Assembly: GCF_042654985.1 (NCBI RefSeq)
Contig: NZ_JBHSMT010000005.1
Coordinates: 186,001 to 250,000, forward strand
Origin: Paraherbaspirillum soli
GTDB lineage: Bacteria; Pseudomonadota; Gammaproteobacteria; Burkholderiales; Burkholderiaceae_D
Length of the DNA: 64,000 nucleotides
Reading direction: 5' to 3'
Numbering within the stretch: the stretch's first letter is position 1; the number at the start of each line of letters is the position of its first letter. Below are positions 15,982-24,999 of this stretch, in pieces. The position numbers and the translations under genes are program-made. The notes under the pieces are model-generated. The model worked only from the letters and a program-made list of their open reading frames with translations, did not search any database and had not been told where the DNA came from.

Positions 15982-17403
15982 TCAACCGTTCTCATACACC
16001 CACTGCAACAGCGCATCCTGCGCCGCCTGCCCGCGCGGGGCATTGGCGTGATTGATCAGGCATACCACCGCATAATATTTTCCCGAGGCGGCCAGCACAT
16101 AACCGGCAATCGCCCGCACATCGTTCAAGGTGCCGGTTTTGACGTGCGCCTGGCCCGCCACGGTTTGGCTCTTCAGGCGTTTGCGCATGGTGCCGTCGTA
16201 ACCGACCAGCGGCATCGAAGAAACGAACTCCGGCATCGTCGGCGACTGGAATGCGGCGGCCATCATGCGTCCCATCGTGAGCGCCGAAATACGTTCGCTG
16301 CGAGATAGGCCAGAGCCGTTTTCGATCACCAGGCCGGTCGCATCGATACCCTTGTTGGCCAACCAGCTCTGCACTGCGCGCGCGCCGCGCTCCGGCGTCG
16401 CCGGCAGCTTCAAAATGTCGGCCGCAATCGTCAGCAACAGTTGGCGCGCCATGACATTGTTGCTGTATTTATTAATATCGCGAATCACCTCCGGCAAGCT
16501 GACCGAGGACCATTCGGTAATCAGGCGCGCCTCGGGCGGCAGCGCGCCGCTTTTGACGCTGCCGCTGAAAGTACCGCCCAGGTCGGCCCACATTTGTCGG
16601 AACACGGCGCCGAAATATTGGGTCGAGTTCATCTTGTAGGGATTGACGTACCAGGTCTTCTCGCCGCAGGACGCCGGCAGCACGCCATTGAAACTGGCGC
16701 CGTTGGCGTCGATGGAGGCCTGCAGTTTGCCTTGCCAGTCATCGCAACCGCCCTTGCCCAGGCGCGGCGCCTTGATCGGATAAGCGGCCAGCGGCGGATC
16801 GACCGTAACATTGACCTGGCCGCTACTCTGGTCCGGCGCGAAGCGGAAAGTAATCGCTTTGTAATTCAGCAGCAAGGCATCCGGGCCGACGTTGTAGGGC
16901 TTCATCGGATCGCCGTCGAACTGCGACGGGTCGTAGGCGTTCTCATCGAAGGTGCTGCGGTCCAGCACCACGTTGCCGCGGATGTCGCGAATCCCCTTGG
17001 CGCGAATCTGGCGCAGGAACAGCCAGAAGTTTTCCAGCACCAGCTTGGGATCGCCATTGCCTTTGAAGATCAAATCGCCCTGCAATACATTGCCGACCTG
17101 GTTGCCATCGGTATAAGCCTGGGTTTTCCAACTGTAGGTCGGCCCCAGCAATTCCAGCGCCGCACCGGTAGTCACCAGCTTCATGGTCGACGCCGGATTG
17201 AGCGCGACGCCGGCATTGGCCGACGCCAGCACTTTGCCGCCGACACTGGCTTCCTGTACATACACGCCGACGTTCTGCGCCGGAATGGCGGCGACTTGCA
17301 ACGCTTTGCTGAACGGCTGCGGCAACTCTTGAGCCTGACTGTTCGACAACAATACGGAAGAGGATAAAGCGGCGGCGAGGCTGAGCGCGTGGAGTTTGTT
17401 CAA
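15982..17403 (-). CDS. dacB: D-alanyl-D-alanine carboxypeptidase/endopeptidase (PBP4)
   Basis: It trims and opens peptidoglycan cross-links in the periplasm. The start is placed at the TTG at 17403, which gives a normal signal peptide (NKLHALSLAAALSSSVLLS, cleavage after AQA near residue 25) and a 473-residue protein. The frame is open upstream to 17577, but those residues are not signal-like. The three penicillin-binding motifs are in order: S72-T-M-K75, then YSNN (SxN) and HVKTGTLND (KTG). The insert between SxxK and SxN is long, as expected for class C PBP4. It lies downstream of a 60-aa membrane-protein gene on the same strand. Confidence 0.9.
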   Translation of the reverse strand: MNKLHALSLAAALSSSVLLSNSQAQELPQPFSKALQVAAIPAQNVGVYVQEASVGGKVLASANAGVALNPASTMKLVTTGAALELLGPTYSWKTQAYTDGNQVGNVLQGDLIFKGNGDPKLVLENFWLFLRQIRAKGIRDIRGNVVLDRSTFDENAYDPSQFDGDPMKPYNVGPDALLLNYKAITFRFAPDQSSGQVNVTVDPPLAAYPIKAPRLGKGGCDDWQGKLQASIDANGASFNGVLPASCGEKTWYVNPYKMNSTQYFGAVFRQMWADLGGTFSGSVKSGALPPEARLITEWSSVSLPEVIRDINKYSNNVMARQLLLTIAADILKLPATPERGARAVQSWLANKGIDATGLVIENGSGLSRSERISALTMGRMMAAAFQSPTMPEFVSSMPLVGYDGTMRKRLKSQTVAGQAHVKTGTLNDVRAIAGYVLAASGKYYAVVCLINHANAPRGQAAQDALLQWVYENG

Positions 17404-17581
17404 ATGAGCACCGGTGAGAAAGTAAGTTTGCGCAGGATTATCCCACGCGATCACGCGATGCCAACGACAGAAATAGGCGAAATATGACGATTGGCCTGGA
17501 CCAATCAGCGGACGGGAATCTGCGGCCGTATCAGGCAAACCGGCCCACAAGTTGCACGACCCGACAGTAGCGTGCAAGCAG

Positions 17582-17764
17582 TCAAATCAGGGCCGGCAAT
17601 GTTTCCAGAAGAATCAGCGCCAACAACGCACCGCAAATGGCGCCGATGGCCCGCAGGCTGCCTTTGGCGAGTCTTGATGCAACCGGCACCTCGCCGAACA
17701 GTACCACCCCGGCAATCGTTATCGGCACAAAGAACAGGAGGTTGTGCGATATCAGGTTGAGCAT
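17582..17764 (-). CDS. Small two-segment membrane protein, 60 aa
   Basis: It has a strong ribosome site, AAGGAG with 7-nt spacing before the ATG at 17764; the frame is open further upstream but without signals. Residues about 6-26 (NLLFFVPITIAGVVLFGEV) and 40-58 (AIGAICGALLALILLETLP) are hydrophobic and separated by a basic loop (ASRLAKGSLR). I do not recognise a family. It precedes dacB by 178 bp on the same strand. Confidence 0.6.
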   Translation of the reverse strand: MLNLISHNLLFFVPITIAGVVLFGEVPVASRLAKGSLRAIGAICGALLALILLETLPALI

Positions 17765-17934
17765 GACGATCTCCTTGGCTTTAATTGTCATTTCAGTATA
17801 GTTTTTGCATTCCTCAAAACAAGATGAGATAAATAGCAGGCAGCAATGCCGTTTGAAAAATCGTGGAAAAATCCAATCAAAACAGCCGTATAACGACGTA
17901 GCTGACGACACCGTCCAGCCCCGTGCAATTTTTC

Positions 17935-17963
17935 TTGACCGCCATCGGTGGCGCGGCTAATAT
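17935..17963 (+). promoter_or_regulatory. Sigma-70 promoter candidate, distal to mgtA
   Basis: TTGACC and TAATAT are separated by 17 bp, close to the consensus. Transcription from here would start near 17970 and give mgtA a leader of about 490 nt. Confidence 0.45.
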
Positions 17964-17993
17964 CCGCTGGTCTTAATTTTATGGAGCCCCTTA

Positions 17994-18056
17994 ATGGGCA
18001 CTTGTTCGAGTGACAGTTGTTGCCAGACCAGCTCTGGCGCCGCCTCGGCAAGATAA
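17994..18056 (+). CDS. Possible 20-aa leader peptide of mgtA
   Basis: The ATG at 17994 follows GGAG with 7-nt spacing and encodes a Ser- and Cys-rich peptide (MGTCSSDSCCQTSSGAASAR). It begins about 25 nt after the predicted transcription start. An overlapping 10-codon ORF (MEPLNGHLFE) starts at 17981 without a ribosome site. Leader peptides control mgtA in enterobacteria, but this sequence is unlike the known MgtL. The call rests on position and ribosome site only. Confidence 0.25.
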   Translation: MGTCSSDSCCQTSSGAASAR

Positions 18057-18369
18057 CGCAGGACTCCCCTGCCGTCGTCTCGCCACTGGCGGATGATGGT
18101 ATCCCGATGTTCGGAACATGTTTCCGGACGCTCAGTTTTCCTCTACCTGATCTTTGCAAAGCTGCGTCGCCCTACCGGCATCGCGCTGCGCATCATTGGT
18201 TCCGACAGCGGCAGGCCGCGCTATCGAAACTGCTCGAACATGCCGTCCGCGAGGGCAACACGCGATTTCTGTCATCAAGATGTCATTGATCGAAATTACA
18301 GTCTGTGGCCGCGCCGGTCGCACTTTTTTCGCTGTTACAAAGTGCCTGTCATCCAGACAGATTGCCGCT

Positions 18370-18386
18370 CGTTAACATAAAGTTAA
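18370..18386 (+). promoter_or_regulatory. PhoP-box-like direct repeat
   Basis: CGTTAA and AGTTAA are hexamers separated by 5 bp, the spacing of PhoP boxes. GATAAT at 18411-18416 could be a -10 for a proximal promoter, though the distance (24 bp) is longer than usual. Confidence 0.25.
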
Positions 18387-18458
18387 AAATCGCCACGGTG
18401 ATTCAGGTACGATAATCGCCGACAGCCGAACGCATTGCATGAAAGAAGAAGAACACCC

Positions 18459-21221
18459 ATGAATTTGAATCTCCTCACAGAAACATTCGTCAGTTTTGTT
18501 CGCTCGCATGGCATGGATCGCCACTTCCGCCGGTTTGGCGCCGACATGTTCCGCAGTACGCCGGTCACCAAGGAAGTGCCGATACCGTTGGCGCAAAAAC
18601 TGTCGTCGGCAGCGCATCTCGATATCACCGAACTCTTCACGCAATTGCGTAGCCGCGCCGATGGCCTGACCGAAGCCGAGGCGGACGAGATTCTCGACCA
18701 GGTCGGTCCCAACGAAGTCGAGCACGAAAAGCCGATCTCATGGTGGGTGCATCTGTGGCAATGCTACAAAAATCCATTCAATCTGCTGCTGACAGTGCTG
18801 GCCGGCGTGTCGTATGTCACAGAGGACATGAAAGCCACCGTGGTCATCGGCTCGATGGTGGTGCTGTCGACCTTGATGCGTTTCATCCAGGAATCGCGCT
18901 CCAACACTGCCGCCGACAAACTCAAGGAAATGGTCAGCAATACCGCGACGGTACTGCGCCACGACCTCCCTGCAGACAATGGCGAAGAAGCAGTACGAAA
19001 CGCTGATATCAACTTGCATCCGAGGGCCGCACGACGCATCGAACTGCCGATCAAGAAGCTGGTGCCGGGCGACATCGTCCAGCTGTCGGCCGGCGACATG
19101 ATCCCGGCCGACCTCCGTTTGCTGACCGCCAAAGACCTGTTCATCAGCCAGGCCGCGATGACCGGCGAATCGCTGCCGGTCGAGAAATTCATCACTCACC
19201 GCGGCACCGGTGTCAACAACCCGCTGGAGCTGGACAACCTGTGCTTCATGGGAACCAACGTCGTCAGCGGCGCGGCCACCGCGATTGTGGTCACCACCGG
19301 CAATCAAACCTACTTCGGCGCGCTGGCCGAGCGCGTCACCGCCACCAGCCGCGCGCCGACCGCATTCCAGGCCGGCGTCAACCAGGTCAGCTGGCTGTTG
19401 ATCCGCTTCATGCTGGTGATGACGCCCATCGTGTTTTTCCTGAACGGCTATACCAAAGGCGACTGGGTCGAGGCGTTTCTGTTCGCGATGTCGATCGCGG
19501 TCGGCCTGACCCCGGAAATGCTGCCGATGATCGTCACCTCGACCTTGGCCAAAGGCGCGGTGGCGCTGTCGCGCAAGAAGGTGATCGTGAAACGGCTGGA
19601 TGCGATTCAAAACTTCGGCGCGATGGATGTGCTGTGCACCGACAAGACCGGGACCCTGACGCAGGACCGGATTTTCCTGGAACGCCACACCGACATTCTG
19701 GGCGAGCCGGACGACCTGGTGCTGGAATACGCCTATCTCAACAGCCACTATCAAACCGGCCTGAAAAACCTGCTCGACGTTGCCGTCCTCGAACACGCTG
19801 AACTGCAACGCGAAATGGCGCTGGCATCGGCCTACCGCAAGGTCGACGAAATCCCGTTCGACTTCCAGCGGCGCCGGATGTCGGTGGTGGTCAGCGAACG
19901 CGAAGACCATCACGAATTGATCTGCAAGGGCGCAGTGGAAGAGATCGTCTCGATCTGCACCCACGCCCGTCACAATGGCCAGGTGGTGCCGTTCACCGAG
20001 GAACTGCTGAAAGAAATCTACGAAACCACGTCCAGCCTGAACGCCGAGGGCTTGCGCGTGGTGGCGGTCGCCGCCAAGGATCTGCCGCCGACCAAGGAAG
20101 TGTATAGCGTCGCCGATGAATGCGAGCTGGTGCTGATCGGTTACATCGCCTTCCTCGATCCGCCGAAGGAATCGACCAAACCGGCCCTCACCGCGCTCAA
20201 GGAACATGGGGTTACGGTCAAGATTTTGACCGGCGACAACGAGCTGGTGACCGCAAAAATCTGCCGTCAGGTAGGCTTGACCGTCGACGGCATGTTGCTC
20301 GGCTCGGATGTCGAAAACATGAGCGATGCCGAACTGAGCGTCGCCGTCGATACCACCACCGTGTTCGCCAAGCTCAGCCCGACCCACAAGGAACGCATCG
20401 TGCGCGTGCTGCACGACAAGGGCCACGTGGTCGGCTTCATGGGGGACGGCATCAACGATGCGCCGGCATTGCGCGCCGCGGATATCGGCATTTCGGTCGA
20501 TACCGCAGTCGATATCGCCAAGGAAGCCGCCGATATCATCCTGCTGGAAAAGAGCTTGATGGTGCTGGAGGAAGGCGTGCTGGAAGGCCGCAAAACTTTC
20601 GCCAACATGCTGAAATACATCAAGATGACCGCCAGCTCCAACTTCGGCAATGTGTTTTCAGTGCTGGTGGCCAGCGCCTTCCTGCCGTTCCTGCCGATGC
20701 TGCCGTTACAGCTGTTGGTACAAAACCTGCTGTACGACATTTCGCAAATCACGATCCCGTTCGACAACGTCGATAAAGAATTCCTGGTAAAACCGCAGCG
20801 CTGGAACGCTGGCGAAATCGGTCGCTTCATGGTCTACTTCGGCCCGATCAGCTCGATCTTCGACATCAGCACCTTTGCCTTGTTGTGGTACGTCTTCGGC
20901 GCCAATGCACCGGAGCATCAAACACTGTTCCAATCGGGCTGGTTCATCGAAGGCTTGCTGTCGCAAACGCTGATCGTGCACATGATCCGCACCCGCAAGA
21001 TTCCGTTCTTCCAAAGCCGCGCCTCCTGGCCGCTGCTGAGCATGACCATCGTCATCATGATGGTCGGCATCCTGCTGCCGATGTCGATGCTGGCGAATTA
21101 CTTCAAGATGCAAGCGCTGCCGCTGACCTATTTCCCTTGGCTGATAGCGATCCTGGTGGCCTATGCGGTGCTGACGCAGGCGATGAAAGGCTGGTATGCG
21201 CGGCGCTATGGCTGGCAATAG
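18459..21221 (+). CDS. mgtA: Magnesium-importing P-type ATPase
   Basis: It imports magnesium across the inner membrane at the cost of ATP. The protein is 920 residues, typical for P-type IIIB pumps. Features in order are the N-terminal cation-ATPase domain with LRSRADGLTEAEADEILDQ, the actuator motif MTGESLPVEK, the phosphorylation motif DKTGTLT with D395, KGAVEEI and ILTGDN in the nucleotide domain, and the hinge MGDGINDAPALRAADIGI. The membrane segments near the C-terminus include QLLVQNLLYDISQ, specific to the Mgt group. The start at 18459 was chosen over a TTG at 18435. Upstream leader and PhoP-like elements suggest magnesium-responsive control. A strong terminator follows. Confidence 0.95.
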   Translation: MNLNLLTETFVSFVRSHGMDRHFRRFGADMFRSTPVTKEVPIPLAQKLSSAAHLDITELFTQLRSRADGLTEAEADEILDQVGPNEVEHEKPISWWVHLWQCYKNPFNLLLTVLAGVSYVTEDMKATVVIGSMVVLSTLMRFIQESRSNTAADKLKEMVSNTATVLRHDLPADNGEEAVRNADINLHPRAARRIELPIKKLVPGDIVQLSAGDMIPADLRLLTAKDLFISQAAMTGESLPVEKFITHRGTGVNNPLELDNLCFMGTNVVSGAATAIVVTTGNQTYFGALAERVTATSRAPTAFQAGVNQVSWLLIRFMLVMTPIVFFLNGYTKGDWVEAFLFAMSIAVGLTPEMLPMIVTSTLAKGAVALSRKKVIVKRLDAIQNFGAMDVLCTDKTGTLTQDRIFLERHTDILGEPDDLVLEYAYLNSHYQTGLKNLLDVAVLEHAELQREMALASAYRKVDEIPFDFQRRRMSVVVSEREDHHELICKGAVEEIVSICTHARHNGQVVPFTEELLKEIYETTSSLNAEGLRVVAVAAKDLPPTKEVYSVADECELVLIGYIAFLDPPKESTKPALTALKEHGVTVKILTGDNELVTAKICRQVGLTVDGMLLGSDVENMSDAELSVAVDTTTVFAKLSPTHKERIVRVLHDKGHVVGFMGDGINDAPALRAADIGISVDTAVDIAKEAADIILLEKSLMVLEEGVLEGRKTFANMLKYIKMTASSNFGNVFSVLVASAFLPFLPMLPLQLLVQNLLYDISQITIPFDNVDKEFLVKPQRWNAGEIGRFMVYFGPISSIFDISTFALLWYVFGANAPEHQTLFQSGWFIEGLLSQTLIVHMIRTRKIPFFQSRASWPLLSMTIVIMMVGILLPMSMLANYFKMQALPLTYFPWLIAILVAYAVLTQAMKGWYARRYGWQ

Positions 21222-21253
21222 AAAGGTAAGCGGACGTTGTTCGTAGTACGTTA

Positions 21254-21298
21254 AAAAGGGGCCGAGTTTATAAAAAACTCGGCCCCTTTTTTTTCGAC
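21254..21298 (+). terminator. Strong terminator after mgtA
   Basis: AAAAGGGGCCGAGTTT and AAACTCGGCCCCTTTT form a perfect 16-bp stem with a 5-nt loop and further T. Its left flank (GTAGTACGTTAAAAAGGGG) resembles that of the palindrome at 13399, so the two may share an origin. Confidence 0.85.
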
Positions 21299-21303
21299 GG
21301 CCA

Positions 21304-21516
21304 GTAGGTCGGAAAAGCGCAGCCCTTGCAGGGCGCGTATCCGCTTACAAGCGGATACCGTTACGCAGGCAGATGACATGCCATCTGAAACCCCTGCTAC
21401 ACCCTTCCGACGAGCATAGTGGATCTACCTGCCAAGTCCATCAAACGCATCAGTCATGCGCTTTTCGATATTCAGCGGTCTGCTGCGTCGGAAGGCGCTG
21501 CGCTTTTCCGACCTAC
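21304..21516. repeat. Inverted repeat pair with inner hairpin
   Basis: GTAGGTCGGAAAAGCGCAGC at 21304-21323 recurs as an exact reverse complement at 21497-21516. Between them is a 10-bp hairpin at 21337-21358 (GTATCCGCTT, AC, AAGCGGATAC). Repeats beginning GTAGGTCGGA are common small dispersed elements in proteobacteria. The 174-bp interior has no ORF worth calling. Confidence 0.6.
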
Positions 21517-21529
21517 GGGTTACGGCAGC

Positions 21530-22183
21530 TCAAGACACCAGCCCGGCCGCTATATTGATCGACAAACCCAGAATCGCGGAATTGAACAAGAAGGTCAGCA
21601 CCGACTGCGTCAATACGGTCTTGCGCATCGAACGGGTCATTACGCTGACATCGGAAGTCTGCACGGCGACCGCCATCGTGAACGAGAAATACAGGAAATC
21701 CCAATAATCCGGGTTCTTTTCATCGTCAGGAAAACGCAGCGGCAACTTGTCGCCGGCAGTACTGTAGAAAATCCGGGCATAGTGCAGCGCAAAAATGGTC
21801 CCAACCAGGAACCACGAACCCAGCACCGTCAGCCCGGTGAACAGATAGCGCAGTTCTTTAGGACCCGGCAAGAAATCCTTGGCCTGAGACAGCCCGAACA
21901 CCACCGCGCCGATGCTGGAAATGGCTGCTACGCAAATCAGCGCCAGGATCACGGTGTCCTTCTCATCCTCGATCGCAGCGCGCCTTCTTACCTGCGCCGG
22001 CCGCGCCCTGGCCATCATCCACCAGATCGCCATCAGATAACCCCACACCCCGGCGTTCCAGCCGATCAGCGCGCGCGTGATGGCCGAGCCTTTCGGCAGC
22101 AGCGCCCAGACGACTACGCCCAGGACCAACGACAACATCAGGCGTGGATGAGTATGGAAAATCAATCTGGCGATGCGATGCAT
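21530..22183 (-). CDS. DUF1345 membrane protein
   Basis: This 217-residue integral membrane protein has about five hydrophobic segments (residues about 12-30, 40-57, 78-98, 112-135 and 188-212). The conserved DUF1345 stretch DYWDFLYFSFTMAVAVQTSDV lies before the last segment, and the end is NSAILGLSINIAAGL. The family has no established function. It is convergent with mgtA, and the repeat pair at 21304-21516 lies just beyond its stop. Confidence 0.88.
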   Translation of the reverse strand: MHRIARLIFHTHPRLMLSLVLGVVVWALLPKGSAITRALIGWNAGVWGYLMAIWWMMARARPAQVRRRAAIEDEKDTVILALICVAAISSIGAVVFGLSQAKDFLPGPKELRYLFTGLTVLGSWFLVGTIFALHYARIFYSTAGDKLPLRFPDDEKNPDYWDFLYFSFTMAVAVQTSDVSVMTRSMRKTVLTQSVLTFLFNSAILGLSINIAAGLVS

Positions 22184-22247
22184 GACTTGGATGTCCTATA
22201 AAAAATTTACCGACTGCCGCCGGAAGCTGGCGACAGCCGAATTCAAG

Positions 22248-24224
22248 CTATTGACCAAATGCGGATTGAGCACCCGGGGTTTGCCAGCACAGTCCCTCGC
22301 TATTTTGCGCTTCGTCGTTTAGTGCCTGCGCTTCTTTGAGACTCATCGTTTTGGTGACATCCTGCAGCGTGACGCTGGCGGCATTGTCATTCATGACCAG
22401 CAAGCTCTTATTATCGGCAAGAAGACGTATCGCACCCGGCCCATGTTCGGCCGGCAGCGCGCCGACAACCTTGCGCGTGGCCGGGCGCAGCAAGAGCGTG
22501 CGCTGGCTTTCGTTCAGCGGCAGCGCTATCAGCGTGCCGTCGGCATTGATGTCAAAGCTGTAGCCGTGGGTGCCTTCGCAAAGCGGCAACTGCTTTTTCA
22601 GCGCCAGCGCTGCCGTGTCGATCAGGGAAAAACGGTTATCGCTCAATACCCACAGCGATTTACCACCCTGCTGAAGTTTGATGTCATACGCATTCTCTTC
22701 GGCCGGCAACGGAATTTGCTTCAGCACGCGGCGCGCTGCCGTGTCGAAGACGTACAGCGAATTGTCCAATCCATCCAGCACGAACAAGCGTTGATTGTCG
22801 GCGGACAAGGTCAGCGAGGCCGGGCGACCGGGCGGCAAACCTTCCGTCGACGGCTTGCTCAAGGCAAGCGTTGCGATATTTTTTTGCGCGGCTGTATCAA
22901 TCACCGAAACCGTGTTGTCGACGATGTTCAGCACATAGGCGAATTTGCCGTCGGACGACAGTGCAATGGCGCGCGGCCAGCTGCCGACCGCAACCTTGCC
23001 AATCACTGTGCCGGCATGCAGGTCGACGACGCTGACGGCATCACCGGCCAGGTCGGCTACATAGGCAAGGGCTTGGTCCGGACTGACGGCGATCGCCGGC
23101 CCCCGCACGCCAGGGCACTGCGGGCAGCCGCCCATGATGGGCTGCGCCTTGCCGCCGATGGTCTTGACTACGTTCTTGCTGGCCAGATCGATCACCGACA
23201 CGGTATTCGCTTCAAAACTGGCCACATAAAGCCGTTTGCCATCCGCACTGACTGTGAAGCCGGACGGTCCGCTGCCAATCGCGACCTGCGCGCCTTCCGC
23301 CACTTCCTTGCTGACACTCGGTGCGCGCTGCTTCTCATCCTCCTGCGCAAGCTTTTCCGCATCGCGCTGCTCCTGCTCGGCTTGGTCTTTTTGCTGCTGG
23401 GCGTCGAGTTCCGCGACGAGCTGCACCTTCAAATCTTGCAAATCGCTGCTCGCAAATGCCGCCGGCCCCTGAATCCCCGATACCAGTGTCAGCGCCGCCA
23501 GCACGCCTTTGACGAAATACTGCGTCGATTTGCCCAGCCCATGCGACCAGCAAAATGCGGTGCCCAGCGCAAAACCGGCGAGCAGCCCGCCGATATGCGC
23601 AGCGTTGTCGATGCCGCTATTGGCAAAGCCGTAGGCCAGATTCATGCCGACGACCAAGGCGACGTTCTTGCCGCTCACGCGCTCAAGTTCCCCGAACTTA
23701 TCCGTATGCCCAAACACCTTGGCGGCCAGGAATGCGCCGGCAAGCCCCATCAGCGCCCCGGATGCCCCCGCGCTGACGATCAAGTCCGGACGCGTGGTTT
23801 GCACAAACTGATACCCGACCGTCATCTGGAGCGACGAAACCTGGTGATAGCCATGCCAGACTGCGCTCAGCAACCCGCCGGCAATGCCGGAAAACAGATA
23901 CAGCACCGCAAAGGCGAATTTGCCGAAATAACGCTCGGCAGATGGTCCCCAAGCCAATAGCACGGCCATATTGAACAGTAGGTGAACGATGCCGATATGC
24001 AGGAACATGCTGGTAGCCAGGCGCCAGCCCTCACCGGTCAGCGTGAGCGGCGCCAGATTGGCACCCCAGCGAATCATGTCTACATTGCTTGGCGACGTCG
24101 GACTGACGCCGCTGATGACCTGCGTGATAAAGACGCCGAGATTGACGAGCAGAAGCGATATCGTTAGTAAGGGCAGAGATGCTAGTTTCGGACGCGGTTC
24201 TGATTGATTAGGCTGGGTAAGCAT
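22248..24224 (-). CDS. Rhomboid protease fused to YVTN beta-propeller
   Basis: This 658-residue protein has two halves. Residues about 18-245 are a rhomboid intramembrane serine protease with six or so membrane segments. GASG holds the nucleophile S155, and AAHIGG holds the paired H210. A charged coiled-coil linker (about 265-300, rich in Gln, Glu, Asp and Lys) leads to a periplasmic C-terminal domain (about 305-655). That domain is made of YVTN-type blades such as VSADGKRLYVASFEANTVSVIDL and LSSDGKFAYVLNIVDNTVSVID. An insert with CPQC sits in the first blades. The propeller could bind substrate or cell-wall material for the protease. The open frame is continuous with no sign of a frameshift. 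It is divergent from groESL. Confidence 0.85.
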   Translation of the reverse strand: MLTQPNQSEPRPKLASLPLLTISLLLVNLGVFITQVISGVSPTSPSNVDMIRWGANLAPLTLTGEGWRLATSMFLHIGIVHLLFNMAVLLAWGPSAERYFGKFAFAVLYLFSGIAGGLLSAVWHGYHQVSSLQMTVGYQFVQTTRPDLIVSAGASGALMGLAGAFLAAKVFGHTDKFGELERVSGKNVALVVGMNLAYGFANSGIDNAAHIGGLLAGFALGTAFCWSHGLGKSTQYFVKGVLAALTLVSGIQGPAAFASSDLQDLKVQLVAELDAQQQKDQAEQEQRDAEKLAQEDEKQRAPSVSKEVAEGAQVAIGSGPSGFTVSADGKRLYVASFEANTVSVIDLASKNVVKTIGGKAQPIMGGCPQCPGVRGPAIAVSPDQALAYVADLAGDAVSVVDLHAGTVIGKVAVGSWPRAIALSSDGKFAYVLNIVDNTVSVIDTAAQKNIATLALSKPSTEGLPPGRPASLTLSADNQRLFVLDGLDNSLYVFDTAARRVLKQIPLPAEENAYDIKLQQGGKSLWVLSDNRFSLIDTAALALKKQLPLCEGTHGYSFDINADGTLIALPLNESQRTLLLRPATRKVVGALPAEHGPGAIRLLADNKSLLVMNDNAASVTLQDVTKTMSLKEAQALNDEAQNSEGLCWQTPGAQSAFGQ

Positions 24225-24390
24225 GTTTTTTGGGAAAATTTCCGAGCAAAAACATTGAGCATATCAGCTGCGTGTGCTCGCAATGCTGCCAAATCGGGTT
24301 GTGCGGCTGCTTTTACTGTCCGCTCCCAAGAAAACGGCACTGAGGCGACAAAACCTTGCGCCACTCCGATAGCCCCCAAAAAAATGCGGG

Positions 24391-24420
24391 CTTGAAAAAA
24401 CAGCATAGCGTCCCTATACT
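24391..24420 (+). promoter_or_regulatory. groES promoter, sigma-70 with sigma-32-like overlap
   Basis: TTGAAA at 24392-24397 and TATACT at 24415-24420 are 17 bp apart, an excellent sigma-70 promoter. CTTGAAA with CCCTATAC 14 bp later also resembles a heat-shock (sigma-32) promoter. Confidence 0.75.
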
Positions 24421-24446
24421 TAGCACTCGTCGGGAGAGAGTGCTAA
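24420..24446 (+). promoter_or_regulatory. CIRCE operator (HrcA binding site)
   Basis: TTAGCACTC, 9 bp, GAGTGCTAA is a perfect CIRCE element. It overlaps the end of the -10 box, so HrcA would block transcription of groESL until heat inactivates it. Confidence 0.95.
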
Positions 24447-24566
24447 CAAGCCCTAACGACCTAGTCACTGTGCGGCGCATTCGAAAGCCAAGCTGAGCGG
24501 TGCAGTTCACTTTGCTGCGAAGTTGCCGCAAATACAAATAACCTGTTGAATCTCAAGGAGTCAAAT

Positions 24567-24860
24567 ATGAATCTTCGTCCTTTGCACGACCGCGTCATCG
24601 TCAAGCGTCTCGACCTGGAAACTAAAACCGCATCCGGTATCGTGCTGCCAGAAGCAGCTGCTGAAAAGCCGGATCAAGGTGAAATCCTGGCCGTCGGTAA
24701 CGGCAAGATTCTGGATGACGGCAAAGTCCGTCCGCTGGCAGTCAAGGTTGGCGATCGCGTTTTGTTCGGCAAATACTCGGGTCAAGCGGTCAAGGTCGAC
24801 GGCCAGGAACTGCTGGTTCTGCGCGAAGAAGATCTGTTCGCCGTAGTCGAAGGCAAGTAA
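24567..24860 (+). CDS. groES: Co-chaperonin GroES
   Basis: This 97-residue lid of the GroEL chamber matches the family throughout: MNLRPLHDRVIVKR, the mobile loop region ETKTASGIVLPEAAAEKPDQG and the end EEDLFAVVEGK. AAGGAG lies 6 nt before the ATG at 24567. It is co-transcribed with groEL, 139 bp downstream, from the CIRCE-controlled promoter. Confidence 0.98.
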   Translation: MNLRPLHDRVIVKRLDLETKTASGIVLPEAAAEKPDQGEILAVGNGKILDDGKVRPLAVKVGDRVLFGKYSGQAVKVDGQELLVLREEDLFAVVEGK

Positions 24861-24999
24861 TTCGATTGCTTCGGATTGCTTTCAATAAGCAGCCTTTGCA
24901 ATTTAACGGTTTTATCTGATCAGTTGAGGACAGCGTAATTCGCCGCACCGCGGCTCTTGAACCCTGTCCCGCAATGAGTCTTAATTAGGAGAAACAAAC

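Larger units (their letters stand above)
17765..18458. other. Long intergenic region and mgtA leader
   Basis: This 694-bp region lies between the divergent small membrane-protein gene and mgtA. It holds a good sigma-70 promoter at 17935-17963, two very short leader ORFs just after it, a PhoP-box-like direct repeat at 18370-18386 and a possible second -10 at 18411-18416. The longer ORFs in it (18017-18289 and 18093-18380) have no ribosome site or family match and I do not accept them as genes. Confidence 0.5.

Noticed and set aside
18738..20426. 562-codon frame antisense to mgtA
   Set aside because: It is a composition shadow over a clear P-type ATPase and is rich in His, Gln and Arg without domains.
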